Shown here: in pieces, positions 9,530-17,536 of the stretch
How the letters are laid out: every line of letters starts with the position of its first letter
How positions within the stretch are numbered: position 1 is the stretch's first letter
NCBI RefSeq assembly: GCF_907165045.1
Contig: NZ_CAJRAU010000002.1
Coordinates: forward strand, 186,001-250,000
Reading direction: 5' to 3'
From: Dyadobacter linearis
Lineage (GTDB): Bacteria; Bacteroidota; Bacteroidia; Cytophagales; Spirosomataceae
DNA: 64,000 nt
Made by a program: the position numbers and the translations under genes
Notes under the pieces: generated by a model
Seen by the model: only the letters and a program-made list of their open reading frames with translations
What the model was told of the DNA's origin: nothing
The model's database searches: none

Positions 9530-9568
9530 CAAGGCAGATCGGTTTGTTCGGTCTGCCTTGTTTGTTTT
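9530..9568 (+). terminator. Rho-independent terminator after the beta-propeller gene
   Basis: CAAGGCAGA at 9530-9538 pairs with TCTGCCTTG at 9552-9560; the T-rich tail TTTGTTTT follows. Confidence 0.82.
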
Positions 9569-9605
9569 AAATTGACCAAAATACCCGAAATCGACTCGAT
9601 TTTTG

Positions 9606-9613
9606 TAGTTTTG
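9606..9613 (+). promoter_or_regulatory. Candidate -7 element for the ABC-F gene
   Basis: TAGTTTTG matches TAnnTTTG. It lies 32 bases upstream of the ATG at 9646. No good -33 box is seen at the usual distance. Confidence 0.45.
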
Positions 9614-9645
9614 CGGTCTCATTCATAAAATAATCGGTTTTTAAG

Positions 9646-11259
9646 ATGATTACGGTTCAGAACGTATCGTTGCGATACGGAAAAAGGATATTATTCGACG
9701 AAGTAAATATAAAGTTTGTCCCAGGCAATTGTTACGGTGTAATCGGAGCGAACGGGGCTGGTAAGTCTACATTTTTAAAAATTCTTTCAGGTGAAATAGA
9801 GCCGCAAACGGGTAATGTGCACATGAACCCGGGCGAAAGGATGACATTCCTGAAACAGGATCAATTTGAGTTTGATACCTATTCGGTGATGGATACCGTG
9901 ATCATCGGGCACGAGCGCCTGTACAAGATCATGAAGGAGCGGGAAGCTATTTATGAAAAAGAGGAGTTCACCGACGCTGACGGAGAAAAAGCAGCGGACC
10001 TCGAAGCAGAATTCGCCGATCTGAATGGTTGGGAAGCAGAAACTGAGGCAGCGCAGCTTTTGAGCGGACTAGGCTTAGGTGAAGATCAGCACCAAATGAT
10101 GATGGCAGATCTGAACTCAAACGATAAGGTTCGGGTACTTTTGGCGCAGGCGCTTTTTGGAAATCCGGATGTACTGCTGCTCGATGAACCTACCAACAAC
10201 CTTGACGTTGAGACGGTTTTATGGCTTGAAAATTTCCTTGCAGATTTCAAGAATACGGTTATTGTTGTTTCCCACGATCGTCACTTCCTCGATGAAGTTT
10301 GTACGCACGTGGTTGATATTGATTTTAGTAAAGTGCAGATGTTCTCCGGTAACTATTCTTTCTGGTACCAATCGAGCCAGCTGGCTTTGAAGCAGCGCCA
10401 GGATGCTAACAGGAAATCGGAAGATAAACGTAAGGAACTTGAAGAGTTTATTCGCCGGTTCAGTGCGAATGCTTCCAAATCCAAGCAGGCAACTTCACGT
10501 TCGAAATTGCTTGAAAAGCTTACAATTGACGATATCAAACCTTCGTCACGGAAATATCCCTATATCGCATTCAAATCCGAGCGCGAAGTGGGTGACCAGC
10601 TATTAAGAGTGGAAGGACTTTCCAAAACGGCCGACGATGGGACCAAGCTGTTTGACAATCTAAATTTTACTGTAAATAAGGGTGATAAAATCGCTTTTGT
10701 AAGCCGTAATGTAATGGCGATCAGTACGTTTTTTGACATTATCAGTGATGTACAAAAGGCGGATAAGGGAAGTCATACCTGGGGAGTGACCATCACCAAA
10801 TCCTACTTTCCAAAAGATCCGGGACAGTTTTTTGATGTGGATTTGAACCTCGTGGACTGGCTACGTCAGTATTCAGAAGAGAAAGACGAGAGCTTTATCC
10901 GTGGATTTTTGGGTAGAATGCTTTTCTCAGGAGAGGAATCTTTGAAAAAGGCGAAGGTACTTTCAGGAGGTGAAAAAGTGCGTTGTATGTTGTCCCGTAC
11001 TATGCTTTCCGGCGCGAATGCATTGGTTTTGGATGATCCTACCAACCACCTTGACCTTGAATCGATCACTGCATTGAACAATGGGCTGATTGATTTCACC
11101 GGCTGTCTGTTGTTCTATTCCCATGATCACCAGTTTGTGCATACCATCGCGAACAGGATCATTGAAATCGGACCAAAAGGAATTCTGGACAAACTGATGA
11201 GCTACGACGATTTCCTGCAAGACGAAACTGTAAAACAGCAGCGCCAGAAGCTATATTGA
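9646..11259 (+). CDS. ABC-F ATPase, YbiT-like, with asymmetric nucleotide sites
   Basis: A soluble ABC-F protein (537 residues), a family that acts on ribosomes. NBD1 has an intact P-loop GANGAGKST (34-42) and Walker B LLLDEPTNN (Asp180, Glu181), but its signature reads LNSNDK (156-161) instead of LSGGEK-like. The interdomain linker includes RRFSANASKSKQATSRSKL, as in YbiT. NBD2 has an intact LSGGEK (439-444), but its P-loop aligns as SRNVMAIST (353-361), with the catalytic Lys replaced by Ile359, and its Walker B ends DDPTNHLD (Asp464 for the usual Glu). The composite site from NBD1 Walker motifs and NBD2 signature is complete, while the other is degenerate. It has its own promoter and a large palindromic terminator. 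Confidence 0.92.
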   Translation: MITVQNVSLRYGKRILFDEVNIKFVPGNCYGVIGANGAGKSTFLKILSGEIEPQTGNVHMNPGERMTFLKQDQFEFDTYSVMDTVIIGHERLYKIMKEREAIYEKEEFTDADGEKAADLEAEFADLNGWEAETEAAQLLSGLGLGEDQHQMMMADLNSNDKVRVLLAQALFGNPDVLLLDEPTNNLDVETVLWLENFLADFKNTVIVVSHDRHFLDEVCTHVVDIDFSKVQMFSGNYSFWYQSSQLALKQRQDANRKSEDKRKELEEFIRRFSANASKSKQATSRSKLLEKLTIDDIKPSSRKYPYIAFKSEREVGDQLLRVEGLSKTADDGTKLFDNLNFTVNKGDKIAFVSRNVMAISTFFDIISDVQKADKGSHTWGVTITKSYFPKDPGQFFDVDLNLVDWLRQYSEEKDESFIRGFLGRMLFSGEESLKKAKVLSGGEKVRCMLSRTMLSGANALVLDDPTNHLDLESITALNNGLIDFTGCLLFYSHDHQFVHTIANRIIEIGPKGILDKLMSYDDFLQDETVKQQRQKLY

Positions 11260-11275
11260 TTATATATCTTATTAT

Positions 11276-11319
11276 AAATGCGAAAAGGCTGATCAGATCT
11301 GATCAGCCTTTTTGCATTT
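11276..11319. terminator. Large bidirectional palindromic terminator
   Basis: The central 30 bases (11283-11312) are a perfect palindrome, with AAAAGG and CCTTTT at its ends. AAATGC and GCATTT extend the pairing outwards with one mismatch. It separates the convergent ABC-F gene and the subunit 3 gene and can provide a T-run on both strands. Confidence 0.88.
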
Positions 11320-11331
11320 AACAGCTACAAC

Positions 11332-11970
11332 TTATGAGTCGTAGCTCAATCCATATTGCTTCAAAACATCAGCAGGAACACCTTCCCAGACGTTCGGCGT
11401 ATTTCCCATATAACCAATATCTGCAATTCCGATTTTAGAAGTGTAGAAGCCGGAAGCTGTCAGGTTTCTCATGAGGTTGAAGAATGCAACACCCTGACTG
11501 TAAATAGGTTTGGCCTTTTCAGGATAGGCAATATCATCGATGATCTGGATCTGCTGTGACTTGGTTGCCAGCGTGAAGATCTTTCCGAACCGCTTGCTCG
11601 ATTCCCGGTCCAGCCATTTCAAACCGCCTCTCAAAGGTGTTTGATTCTGGGGCATATCTTTGACGATGAAGTCAATAAAATCGGGAACTCCGGCCTGAGA
11701 TGCGCTGCCTGATTTTTCGTCGGCCGGAATAATAATATCGACCAACACTTTAATAGTAGCAAGCTCAGCGACCGTCAGAAACTTCTCTTTCATGAGCCGC
11801 GCGTCGCGGATTGCTTCTTCTTTCGTTCTTCCACCCGGGATTTTGAGCGGGGTTTCCGGCGGCATCTGCATTTCCAGATCCCTCTGTTCGGCTAATGCAA
11901 CCTGCGGATTAAGTGCTGTAATACCCAGCGAACTGAGTGTTAAGGCTTTGAGTGAATCTCTGCGTTTCAT
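11332..11970 (-). CDS. Gluconate 2-dehydrogenase subunit 3-family protein
   Basis: Probable small partner subunit of the adjacent GMC dehydrogenase. I place the start at the ATG at 11968-11970, giving 212 residues, because the longer in-frame extension would run into the upstream oxidoreductase gene. The N-terminus MKRRDSLKALTLSSLG is a short twin-arginine-type signal (Arg3-Arg4), consistent with export of a folded flavoprotein complex. The body contains LTVAELATIKVLVDIIIPAD, the characteristic entry helix of the family (LT-x-x-E-x-A-T-L-x-x-L-x-D-x-I-x-P), and later FFNLMRNLTASGFYTSKIG. In known complexes this subunit assists secretion or assembly. It lies 31 bases downstream of the GMC gene. 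Confidence 0.87.
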   Translation of the reverse strand: MKRRDSLKALTLSSLGITALNPQVALAEQRDLEMQMPPETPLKIPGGRTKEEAIRDARLMKEKFLTVAELATIKVLVDIIIPADEKSGSASQAGVPDFIDFIVKDMPQNQTPLRGGLKWLDRESSKRFGKIFTLATKSQQIQIIDDIAYPEKAKPIYSQGVAFFNLMRNLTASGFYTSKIGIADIGYMGNTPNVWEGVPADVLKQYGLSYDS

Positions 11971-12001
11971 ATATATCTGATTTGAAACAATGTTCAAACA
12001 A

Positions 12002-13741
12002 TTAAATATTCTTCTGTTTTTTCTGATCGATGATGTAGTCTGATGCTCTCCATGACAATGCAAGAATCGTCCAGGTCGGGTTTTTATCAGCCTGCGATAC
12101 GAACGAACCGCCGTCTACCACAAATACGTTTTTCGCATCGTGTGCTTGGGAGAATTTGTTCAATGCAGAAGTTTTCGGATCGTCGCCCATTCTGACGGTT
12201 CCTACTTCGTGAATAATCCTTCCCGGAGCGGCCAAACCGTAATTCGTGTCAGCTCCCGGCTTCACACCGTTTGGTATTCCACCTAATGCATGGATCATTT
12301 CCTCAAAAGTATCATGCATGTGTTTCGCCTGCTTGATCTCGTAATCAGACCATTTGTAATGGAAACGCAATACCGGGATACCATATTTGTCCACCACACT
12401 CGGGTCGATTTCTGCATAATTGTTGAAATCGGGAACAGCTTCTCCGCGACCTGCCATACCGATATTGGCACCATAAAAACGACGATAATCTTCTTTGAGT
12501 GAAGCTCCATAACCACCTGCGGGCTTCATTGCGCCGGATGCAGTCGGATATTTACCATTCAGATTTTCAATACCAGAACCGAAACCGTAGCTCGGCATAC
12601 CCATTCCGCCGCCGTATTCAATATGGTAACCTCTTGGGAAATCCAGTTTTTTGTTGTCCAGCCACCACGGTGTGTACACGTGCATACCACCCACACCGTC
12701 TTCATTATAGCGTTTCCGGTCCATCATATGCGGCATGAAAGCGCCACGGGAAGCACCAGTGGAATCGTGCAAATAGTGACCAACTACGCCGCTTGAATTT
12801 GCAAGACCATTTGGGTGACGTTCTGATTTTGAGTTAAGCAGCAATCTTGAAGACTCCGCCGCACTTGCCGCCAAAACGACAACTTTTGCTTTAATGGTGT
12901 GCTCAGTCAGCTTTTCTCTGTCGACGTACGAAACGCCGGTTGCCAATCCTGTATTTGGATCTGTAAGTACCTCACGGCACATTGCATTGTTGATCAGCGT
13001 TACATTTCCGGTTTTGATCGCCGGGATACAAAGTACCGAAGACGAAGAAAAATCCGCGTAAGCCTGGCACGCGCGGGAGCATTGGCTGCAATAAAAGCAA
13101 ACGCCGCGCTGGTCATTTATTGGTTTTGTAAGGATCGAAAGTCGCGAAGGAATCACAGGAATATTCGCCTTTTTTCCAGCTTGTTTCAGGAAAAGTTCGT
13201 GCAAACGTGGCTTGGGCGGAGGAAGGAAAATTCCGTCCGGCTCGTTGTCCATATTTTCAACTGTTCCAAAAACCCCGATCAGTTTATCCACTTGATCGTA
13301 ATATGGTTTTACATCGTCGTAGCCGATCGGCCAGTCGTCACCAAGTCCGTCAATGCTCTTTCTTTTAAAATCTTTTGGTCCGAAACGCAGCGAAATACGT
13401 CCCCAGTGGTTGGTGCGCCCACCCAGCATTCTTGACCGGAACCAGTCAAATTGTGTCCCGTTTTTACGTGTATAGGGTTCTCCATCGATCTCCCAGCCAC
13501 CCCAGGCCGCATCGAAATCACCGAAAGGCCGGTGGTTTGAAGCGCCGCGTCTCGGGGATTCGTAAGGCCATTTAAGCTGCGTAATGTATTTAGGATCAGC
13601 GGGATCGAAATAGCCTCCGGCCTCTAAAAGTGCAACCTTCGCACCCGCTTTTGCCAGTTGATAGGCTGCCATTCCTCCTCCTGCTCCGGAGCCCACAATG
13701 CATACATCAAAAACGGTAGGTTGTTCTTTGATTTGAAACAT
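12002..13741 (-). CDS. GMC-family FAD oxidoreductase with a Cys cluster
   Basis: Flavin-dependent sugar or alcohol dehydrogenase of 579 residues. I start it at the ATG at 13739-13741; an upstream in-frame TTG at 13777 is less likely. The FAD-binding GSGAGGG is at residues 17-23 and the ADP-ribose-binding LLEAGG follows about 20 residues later. SRMLGGRTNHWGRISLRFGP is the GMC signature segment. HEVGTVRMG and NPTWTILALS form the C-terminal active-site region. Cys215, 218, 221 and 225 form CxxCxxCxxxC, located where related dehydrogenases bind an Fe-S cluster. No signal peptide; export would be by hitch-hiking on the Tat-bearing subunit 3. No cytochrome c subunit is adjacent. Substrate unknown. 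Confidence 0.88.
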   Translation of the reverse strand: MFQIKEQPTVFDVCIVGSGAGGGMAAYQLAKAGAKVALLEAGGYFDPADPKYITQLKWPYESPRRGASNHRPFGDFDAAWGGWEIDGEPYTRKNGTQFDWFRSRMLGGRTNHWGRISLRFGPKDFKRKSIDGLGDDWPIGYDDVKPYYDQVDKLIGVFGTVENMDNEPDGIFLPPPKPRLHELFLKQAGKKANIPVIPSRLSILTKPINDQRGVCFYCSQCSRACQAYADFSSSSVLCIPAIKTGNVTLINNAMCREVLTDPNTGLATGVSYVDREKLTEHTIKAKVVVLAASAAESSRLLLNSKSERHPNGLANSSGVVGHYLHDSTGASRGAFMPHMMDRKRYNEDGVGGMHVYTPWWLDNKKLDFPRGYHIEYGGGMGMPSYGFGSGIENLNGKYPTASGAMKPAGGYGASLKEDYRRFYGANIGMAGRGEAVPDFNNYAEIDPSVVDKYGIPVLRFHYKWSDYEIKQAKHMHDTFEEMIHALGGIPNGVKPGADTNYGLAAPGRIIHEVGTVRMGDDPKTSALNKFSQAHDAKNVFVVDGGSFVSQADKNPTWTILALSWRASDYIIDQKKQKNI

Positions 13742-13881
13742 AGGTAAAGGGTTTTTTGGATAGTATTTTTTAATCAATAAATATAAACACGTAATAAATA
13801 GGAGCCGCTCTCAGCATTCTAATATCAGGTTATTTAAAAACAATCTAAATGACATAACTCGGGATTCTGCTGCGTACAAAG

Positions 13882-13889
13882 TATTTTTG
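13882..13889 (+). promoter_or_regulatory. Candidate -7 element for tsaC/sua5
   Basis: TATTTTTG matches TAnnTTTG and is 22 bases upstream of the TTG start at 13912, implying a very short leader of about 16 bases. This supports the TTG over any start further upstream. Confidence 0.55.
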
Positions 13890-13911
13890 CATTAAAAAAC
13901 TGATAGCTACA

Positions 13912-14868
13912 TTGGCTGAAATTGGAAAGGATATCCGCATTGCAAGATCATTTCTCGTAAAAGGCGAACTGGTAGGAATACCTACGGAAACGGTTTATGG
14001 ACTAGCAGGAAATGCATTAAATGAAAAGGCGGTATTATCCATATTTGAGACCAAAAATCGCCCGGCATTTGACCCGCTTATTATTCACACGGATTCAGTC
14101 GAAAAAGCGCTGAATTTTGTAACCGAATTCCCCGAACCAGCTCAGAAACTGGCAGCCGCATTCTGGCCCGGCCCACTAACATTACTTTTGCCTAAAAAAC
14201 AAAACGTCCCCGACCTGGTCACTTCTGGTCTTGATACAGTTGCTGTCCGCATTCCCAGGCACCCGGTTTTGCTCGAACTGTTAAGTCAGCTCGACTTTCC
14301 GCTCGCAGCTCCCAGTGCAAATCCTTTCGGATATATCAGCCCTACAACCGCCACACACGTGGATGCGCAGTTGGGAAACCGAATACCTTATATTTTGGAC
14401 GGCGGAGAATGCGAAGTCGGGATTGAATCGACGATCGTTGGTTTCGACGGCGGAGAAGTGATCGTTTACCGGTTGGGAGGACTTGCTATTCAGTATATTG
14501 AGGAAATTGTAGGCGAGGTAAAAGTAACCGCAACCTCTTCTTCCAACCCAAAAGCGCCGGGCATGTTGAAGAGCCACTACGCCCCGCGCGTGCCGCTTCA
14601 AATGCTTGAAAAAAGTGATATTCAAGACGTAAATGCAGATTCAAAAGGTTACCTGCTTTTCAATTCGTACCTCAGAAATGTGAATCGTAAATATCAGCGG
14701 GTACTGAGTGAAAAAGGCGATTTGCGGGAAGCTGCGCACAATTTATTTGCCTATCTCCGAGAACTGGATGCATTGCCGGTCAACTCGATTATTGCAGAAT
14801 GGGTACCGATGCAAGGACTCGGACTGGCTATAAACGACCGACTGAAACGAGCTTCCGTGCAGGAATAG
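13912..14868 (+). CDS. tsaC: L-threonylcarbamoyladenylate synthase (Sua5 type)
   Basis: Makes threonylcarbamoyl-AMP from Thr, bicarbonate and ATP for the t6A37 modification of ANN-decoding tRNAs. The 318-residue protein has the YrdC domain (about 1-200) with GIPTETVYGLAGNA, FEIKNRPAF-like ETKNRPAFDPL, FWPGPLTLLLPK and SANPFGYISPT. The C-terminal Sua5 domain (about 215-318) is joined by the linker region containing PGMLKSHYAP, so this is the long two-domain form. The start is TTG; no in-frame ATG is available nearby and the product begins (M)AEIGKDIRIA, as expected for the family. It ends 8 bases from the convergent helicase gene. Confidence 0.93.
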   Translation: MAEIGKDIRIARSFLVKGELVGIPTETVYGLAGNALNEKAVLSIFETKNRPAFDPLIIHTDSVEKALNFVTEFPEPAQKLAAAFWPGPLTLLLPKKQNVPDLVTSGLDTVAVRIPRHPVLLELLSQLDFPLAAPSANPFGYISPTTATHVDAQLGNRIPYILDGGECEVGIESTIVGFDGGEVIVYRLGGLAIQYIEEIVGEVKVTATSSSNPKAPGMLKSHYAPRVPLQMLEKSDIQDVNADSKGYLLFNSYLRNVNRKYQRVLSEKGDLREAAHNLFAYLRELDALPVNSIIAEWVPMQGLGLAINDRLKRASVQE

Positions 14869-14876
14869 AAGCGAAA

Positions 14877-16304
14877 CTATTTAAAGAAATGCGGATGGAA
14901 ATTCATCAGAAAAACTTCATCTGTGGCCCGCGTAATTGCGGTGTAAAGCCACCGGATAAATTCGGCATTGATCTGTTCCTGAGGTAAATATCCTTGATCA
15001 ACAAATACCGCACTCCATTGCCCGCCCTGCGCTTTGTGGCACGTCAATGCATAAGCAAATTTGACCTGCAATGCATTCAAGAACGGATCTTTGCGCAATG
15101 CTTCCAGCCTTTCCTTATTTGATTTGATATAAACGTAATCCTGTGAAACACTATCATAAAGCTTCCGGTTATCCTCAGATGACATCGAAGGCGATGATGA
15201 ATGAAGCGTATCCAGGAATATCTTGGCTTCAAATTCAGGCTGCTTTTCGTAATCAGTGAGCCTTAATATCACGTCTGCGAAGCGAAATCCGTGTATTTCC
15301 TGCGTTTTCCTGATTTTTAATAATTCGACAAAATCACCATTTGCAATAAAACCAGCGGGGGAATCTTCGTCGAGAATATTGTAATTGTTCCGCACAACCA
15401 TTAGCCTGTCGCCGGCATCAAGTTCCTCTTCCGAAAAATGGATTACGCGACGGATATATTCATTATACTGTACTGCCGACTTATTCGACCGCGTAAGAAT
15501 GATCGCATTCTCCTGGCCATATTTATTGTAAACGTACCGCAGCCCTTCTTCCAGTTTTTCCCCGGTCATTTTAAAAACATCCTGGTAAGATCTGGTCGTG
15601 ATCTGAATAGCAGGCGCTTCTGCGGTGAGCTGCTCGCGAAGTAATGTTGCATTAAATAAGATCCCAGATTGTTCGTCCTGCCGCATTACCTCCTTTAATT
15701 CCTCTTGAAAAACAGACATATAGAACGTTTTTTCAAGATATCCTCCGTCCAAAGCCGGGCTGAGTTCCTTTCCAACCGGCGGCAGCTGCGCCACGTCGCC
15801 CACGAGCATTAGTTTGTTGCCGGGATTTTCAAATACAAAATCAATCAGATCCGCAAGCAAACTCCGGCTTCCAAAATCGGCTTCGTCGGTGATCATCGAA
15901 GCTTCATCGACGATGAAGAGCGTGTTGTCGTGGTAGTTTTTCTGGCGTTGAAATGTCAGTGTACCTGAATAGGCGTCGGCGGTTTGTTTGTATATCTTCT
16001 TATGAATCGTGAGCGCTATTTTATCCGAGTAACCGGACATTACCTTGGCTGCCCGGCCGGTAGGAGCAAGGAGAACCGATTTGTAACCGAAGTTTTTCAA
16101 TACCTTGATCAAAGTGCTGATGATCGTCGTTTTGCCCGTTCCTGCATAACCTTTCAGTAAAAAACAATCGCGGTAACGCTCCAAGCCTTTTTCCTCGACC
16201 AGAAAATCATTCGTTTTTTCAAAGAACCGCAGCTGCCCTTCCGTGGGTTTAAATGGAAATTTTTTGCGCAGTAACTGGGACGGTAAAATTTTATCGGTAT
16301 CCAT
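14877..16304 (-). CDS. RecD-like SF1 helicase
   Basis: An ATP-dependent DNA helicase of the RecD/Pif1-like superfamily 1B. I use the ATG at 16302-16304, giving 475 residues, rather than an upstream extension that crosses the divergent promoter region. Motif I is GYAGTGKTT, motif Ia LLAPTGRAAKVM, motif II IVDEASMI, motif III LMLVGDVAQLPPVG, and the C-terminal motifs include AYALTCHKAQGGQW (motif V-like) and WLYTAITRA (motif VI). It lacks any nuclease domain and no recB or recC partner is nearby. Stand-alone proteins of this type occur across Bacteroidota. DNA-repair or replication-fork work is inferred from the family. Confidence 0.9.
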   Translation of the reverse strand: MDTDKILPSQLLRKKFPFKPTEGQLRFFEKTNDFLVEEKGLERYRDCFLLKGYAGTGKTTIISTLIKVLKNFGYKSVLLAPTGRAAKVMSGYSDKIALTIHKKIYKQTADAYSGTLTFQRQKNYHDNTLFIVDEASMITDEADFGSRSLLADLIDFVFENPGNKLMLVGDVAQLPPVGKELSPALDGGYLEKTFYMSVFQEELKEVMRQDEQSGILFNATLLREQLTAEAPAIQITTRSYQDVFKMTGEKLEEGLRYVYNKYGQENAIILTRSNKSAVQYNEYIRRVIHFSEEELDAGDRLMVVRNNYNILDEDSPAGFIANGDFVELLKIRKTQEIHGFRFADVILRLTDYEKQPEFEAKIFLDTLHSSSPSMSSEDNRKLYDSVSQDYVYIKSNKERLEALRKDPFLNALQVKFAYALTCHKAQGGQWSAVFVDQGYLPQEQINAEFIRWLYTAITRATDEVFLMNFHPHFFK

Positions 16305-16447
16305 GGTAACGAATCTAACGGAACGATAAACAATATCAAAATGCGCATTCCGTAACAAAATAATACTCAGATTTAATTGGACTTTTGTCGGTGTAATCTC
16401 TATATTGAAATCCCTTTTTATCTTATCAACTCCAAATCTGAACATCT

Positions 16448-16888
16448 ATGCTAGTACAACATGTAATGGGCAACAAGCCTGTCAATGCGATTTGGTCTGT
16501 CACGCAGGACAACACGGTGTTTGAGGCCCTTGAACTCATGGCCGCTAAAAACATCGGTGCAGTTTTGGTACTGGAAAATGATCTTCTGATCGGTATTTTT
16601 TCCGAGCGTGATTATGCGAGAAAAGTGATTTTGCAGGGAAGAGGGTCGAGGGACACGCTGATCCGGGAAGTAATGACGAGCAAAGTGATCACGGTAGAGA
16701 CGGACGATAAGATAGAGGAATGTATGCAGATCATGTCCGACAAGCATATTCGCCACTTGCCTGTGAACCAGCACGGTAAGCTGATCGGGATTATTTCTAT
16801 CAATGATATTGTATCTGCGATCATGCACGAGCAGAAAGAGCATATCAGCACATTGGAAAGCTACATTTCAGGAAGTCCGTATTCCTGA
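16448..16888 (+). CDS. Two-CBS-domain protein
   Basis: A 146-residue cytoplasmic protein made of a tandem CBS pair (Bateman module) with nothing else. The first repeat covers about 8-63 and ends LIGIFSERDYARKVI; the second covers about 73-130 and ends LIGIISINDIVSAI. Such modules bind adenine nucleotides. The partner protein is unknown; the target may be encoded elsewhere. It is divergent from the RecD-like helicase gene with 143 bases between starts. Confidence 0.9.
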   Translation: MLVQHVMGNKPVNAIWSVTQDNTVFEALELMAAKNIGAVLVLENDLLIGIFSERDYARKVILQGRGSRDTLIREVMTSKVITVETDDKIEECMQIMSDKHIRHLPVNQHGKLIGIISINDIVSAIMHEQKEHISTLESYISGSPYS

Positions 16889-17005
16889 TATTTTTCGTAA
16901 TCAACATTTCAGTGTTTTCAGAACAGGGTCAATATCCTTAATGGAAGAACTATGTCTTGGCAAATTTGACGGGATGTTTATCTTTGCTGCTTCAAAAATC
17001 CGGCA

Positions 17006-17497
17006 TTGCAAACGATCAGTGAGGAAATAGGTAATCTTTTCGGCGGACAGGTTCGGGTGCGTGCTTGTGGTATTTGCATTCAAAATGAGCAAGTTCTGCT
17101 GGTTAGGCACGAAATGTACGGCGTCGACGAACCGTTTTGGAGTCCGCCGGGCGGAGGTATTCAGTTTGGCGAAAATGCGGAAGCGGCAGTGAAGCGGGAG
17201 TTCGAAGAAGAAACCGGCTTGCAAGTGGACGTTGGACAGCTACTATTTGTCAACGAACATATTCAGGCACCTTTGCACGCAATCGAGCTGTTTTTTGAGG
17301 TAACTGTTTTCGAAGGTAAATTATTGAGAGGAAGCGACCCCGAAATGTCGGAAGAGGGGCAAATTATCAGGGAAGTAAAGTTGATGAGCTGGCCTGAGAT
17401 CAAATCTTTGAGGCCCAATCAGGTGCATAGCATTTTCTCATCTGTCGAATCGTTGCAGGACTTATTTAAAATAAAAGGATACATTTCGCCCAGGTAG
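17006..17497 (+). CDS. Nudix hydrolase
   Basis: Hydrolyses a nucleoside diphosphate linked to another moiety; substrate not predictable. The 163-residue product contains a full Nudix box at about residues 50-72: GGGIQFGENAEAAVKREFEE followed by ETGL. The start is uncertain. TTG at 17006 is used because the in-frame region upstream has a TGA at 16967-16969 and no ATG lies between it and the conserved VRVRACGICIQN. The 117 bases between this gene and the CBS gene show no hairpin. Confidence 0.85.
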   Translation: MQTISEEIGNLFGGQVRVRACGICIQNEQVLLVRHEMYGVDEPFWSPPGGGIQFGENAEAAVKREFEEETGLQVDVGQLLFVNEHIQAPLHAIELFFEVTVFEGKLLRGSDPEMSEEGQIIREVKLMSWPEIKSLRPNQVHSIFSSVESLQDLFKIKGYISPR

Positions 17498-17536
17498 GGC
17501 AGTAGTATCATTCCAAAGAAGTTATATCCGTTAATT

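Noticed and set aside
12899..13435. A 178-residue plus-strand reading frame
   Set aside because: It is antisense to the conserved FAD domain of the GMC oxidoreductase, whose motifs are unambiguous.
16941..17030. A 29-codon reading frame between the CBS gene and the Nudix gene
   Set aside because: It overlaps the Nudix start, has no hairpin or attenuator structure, and its residues are not conserved-looking, so a leader peptide is not supported.
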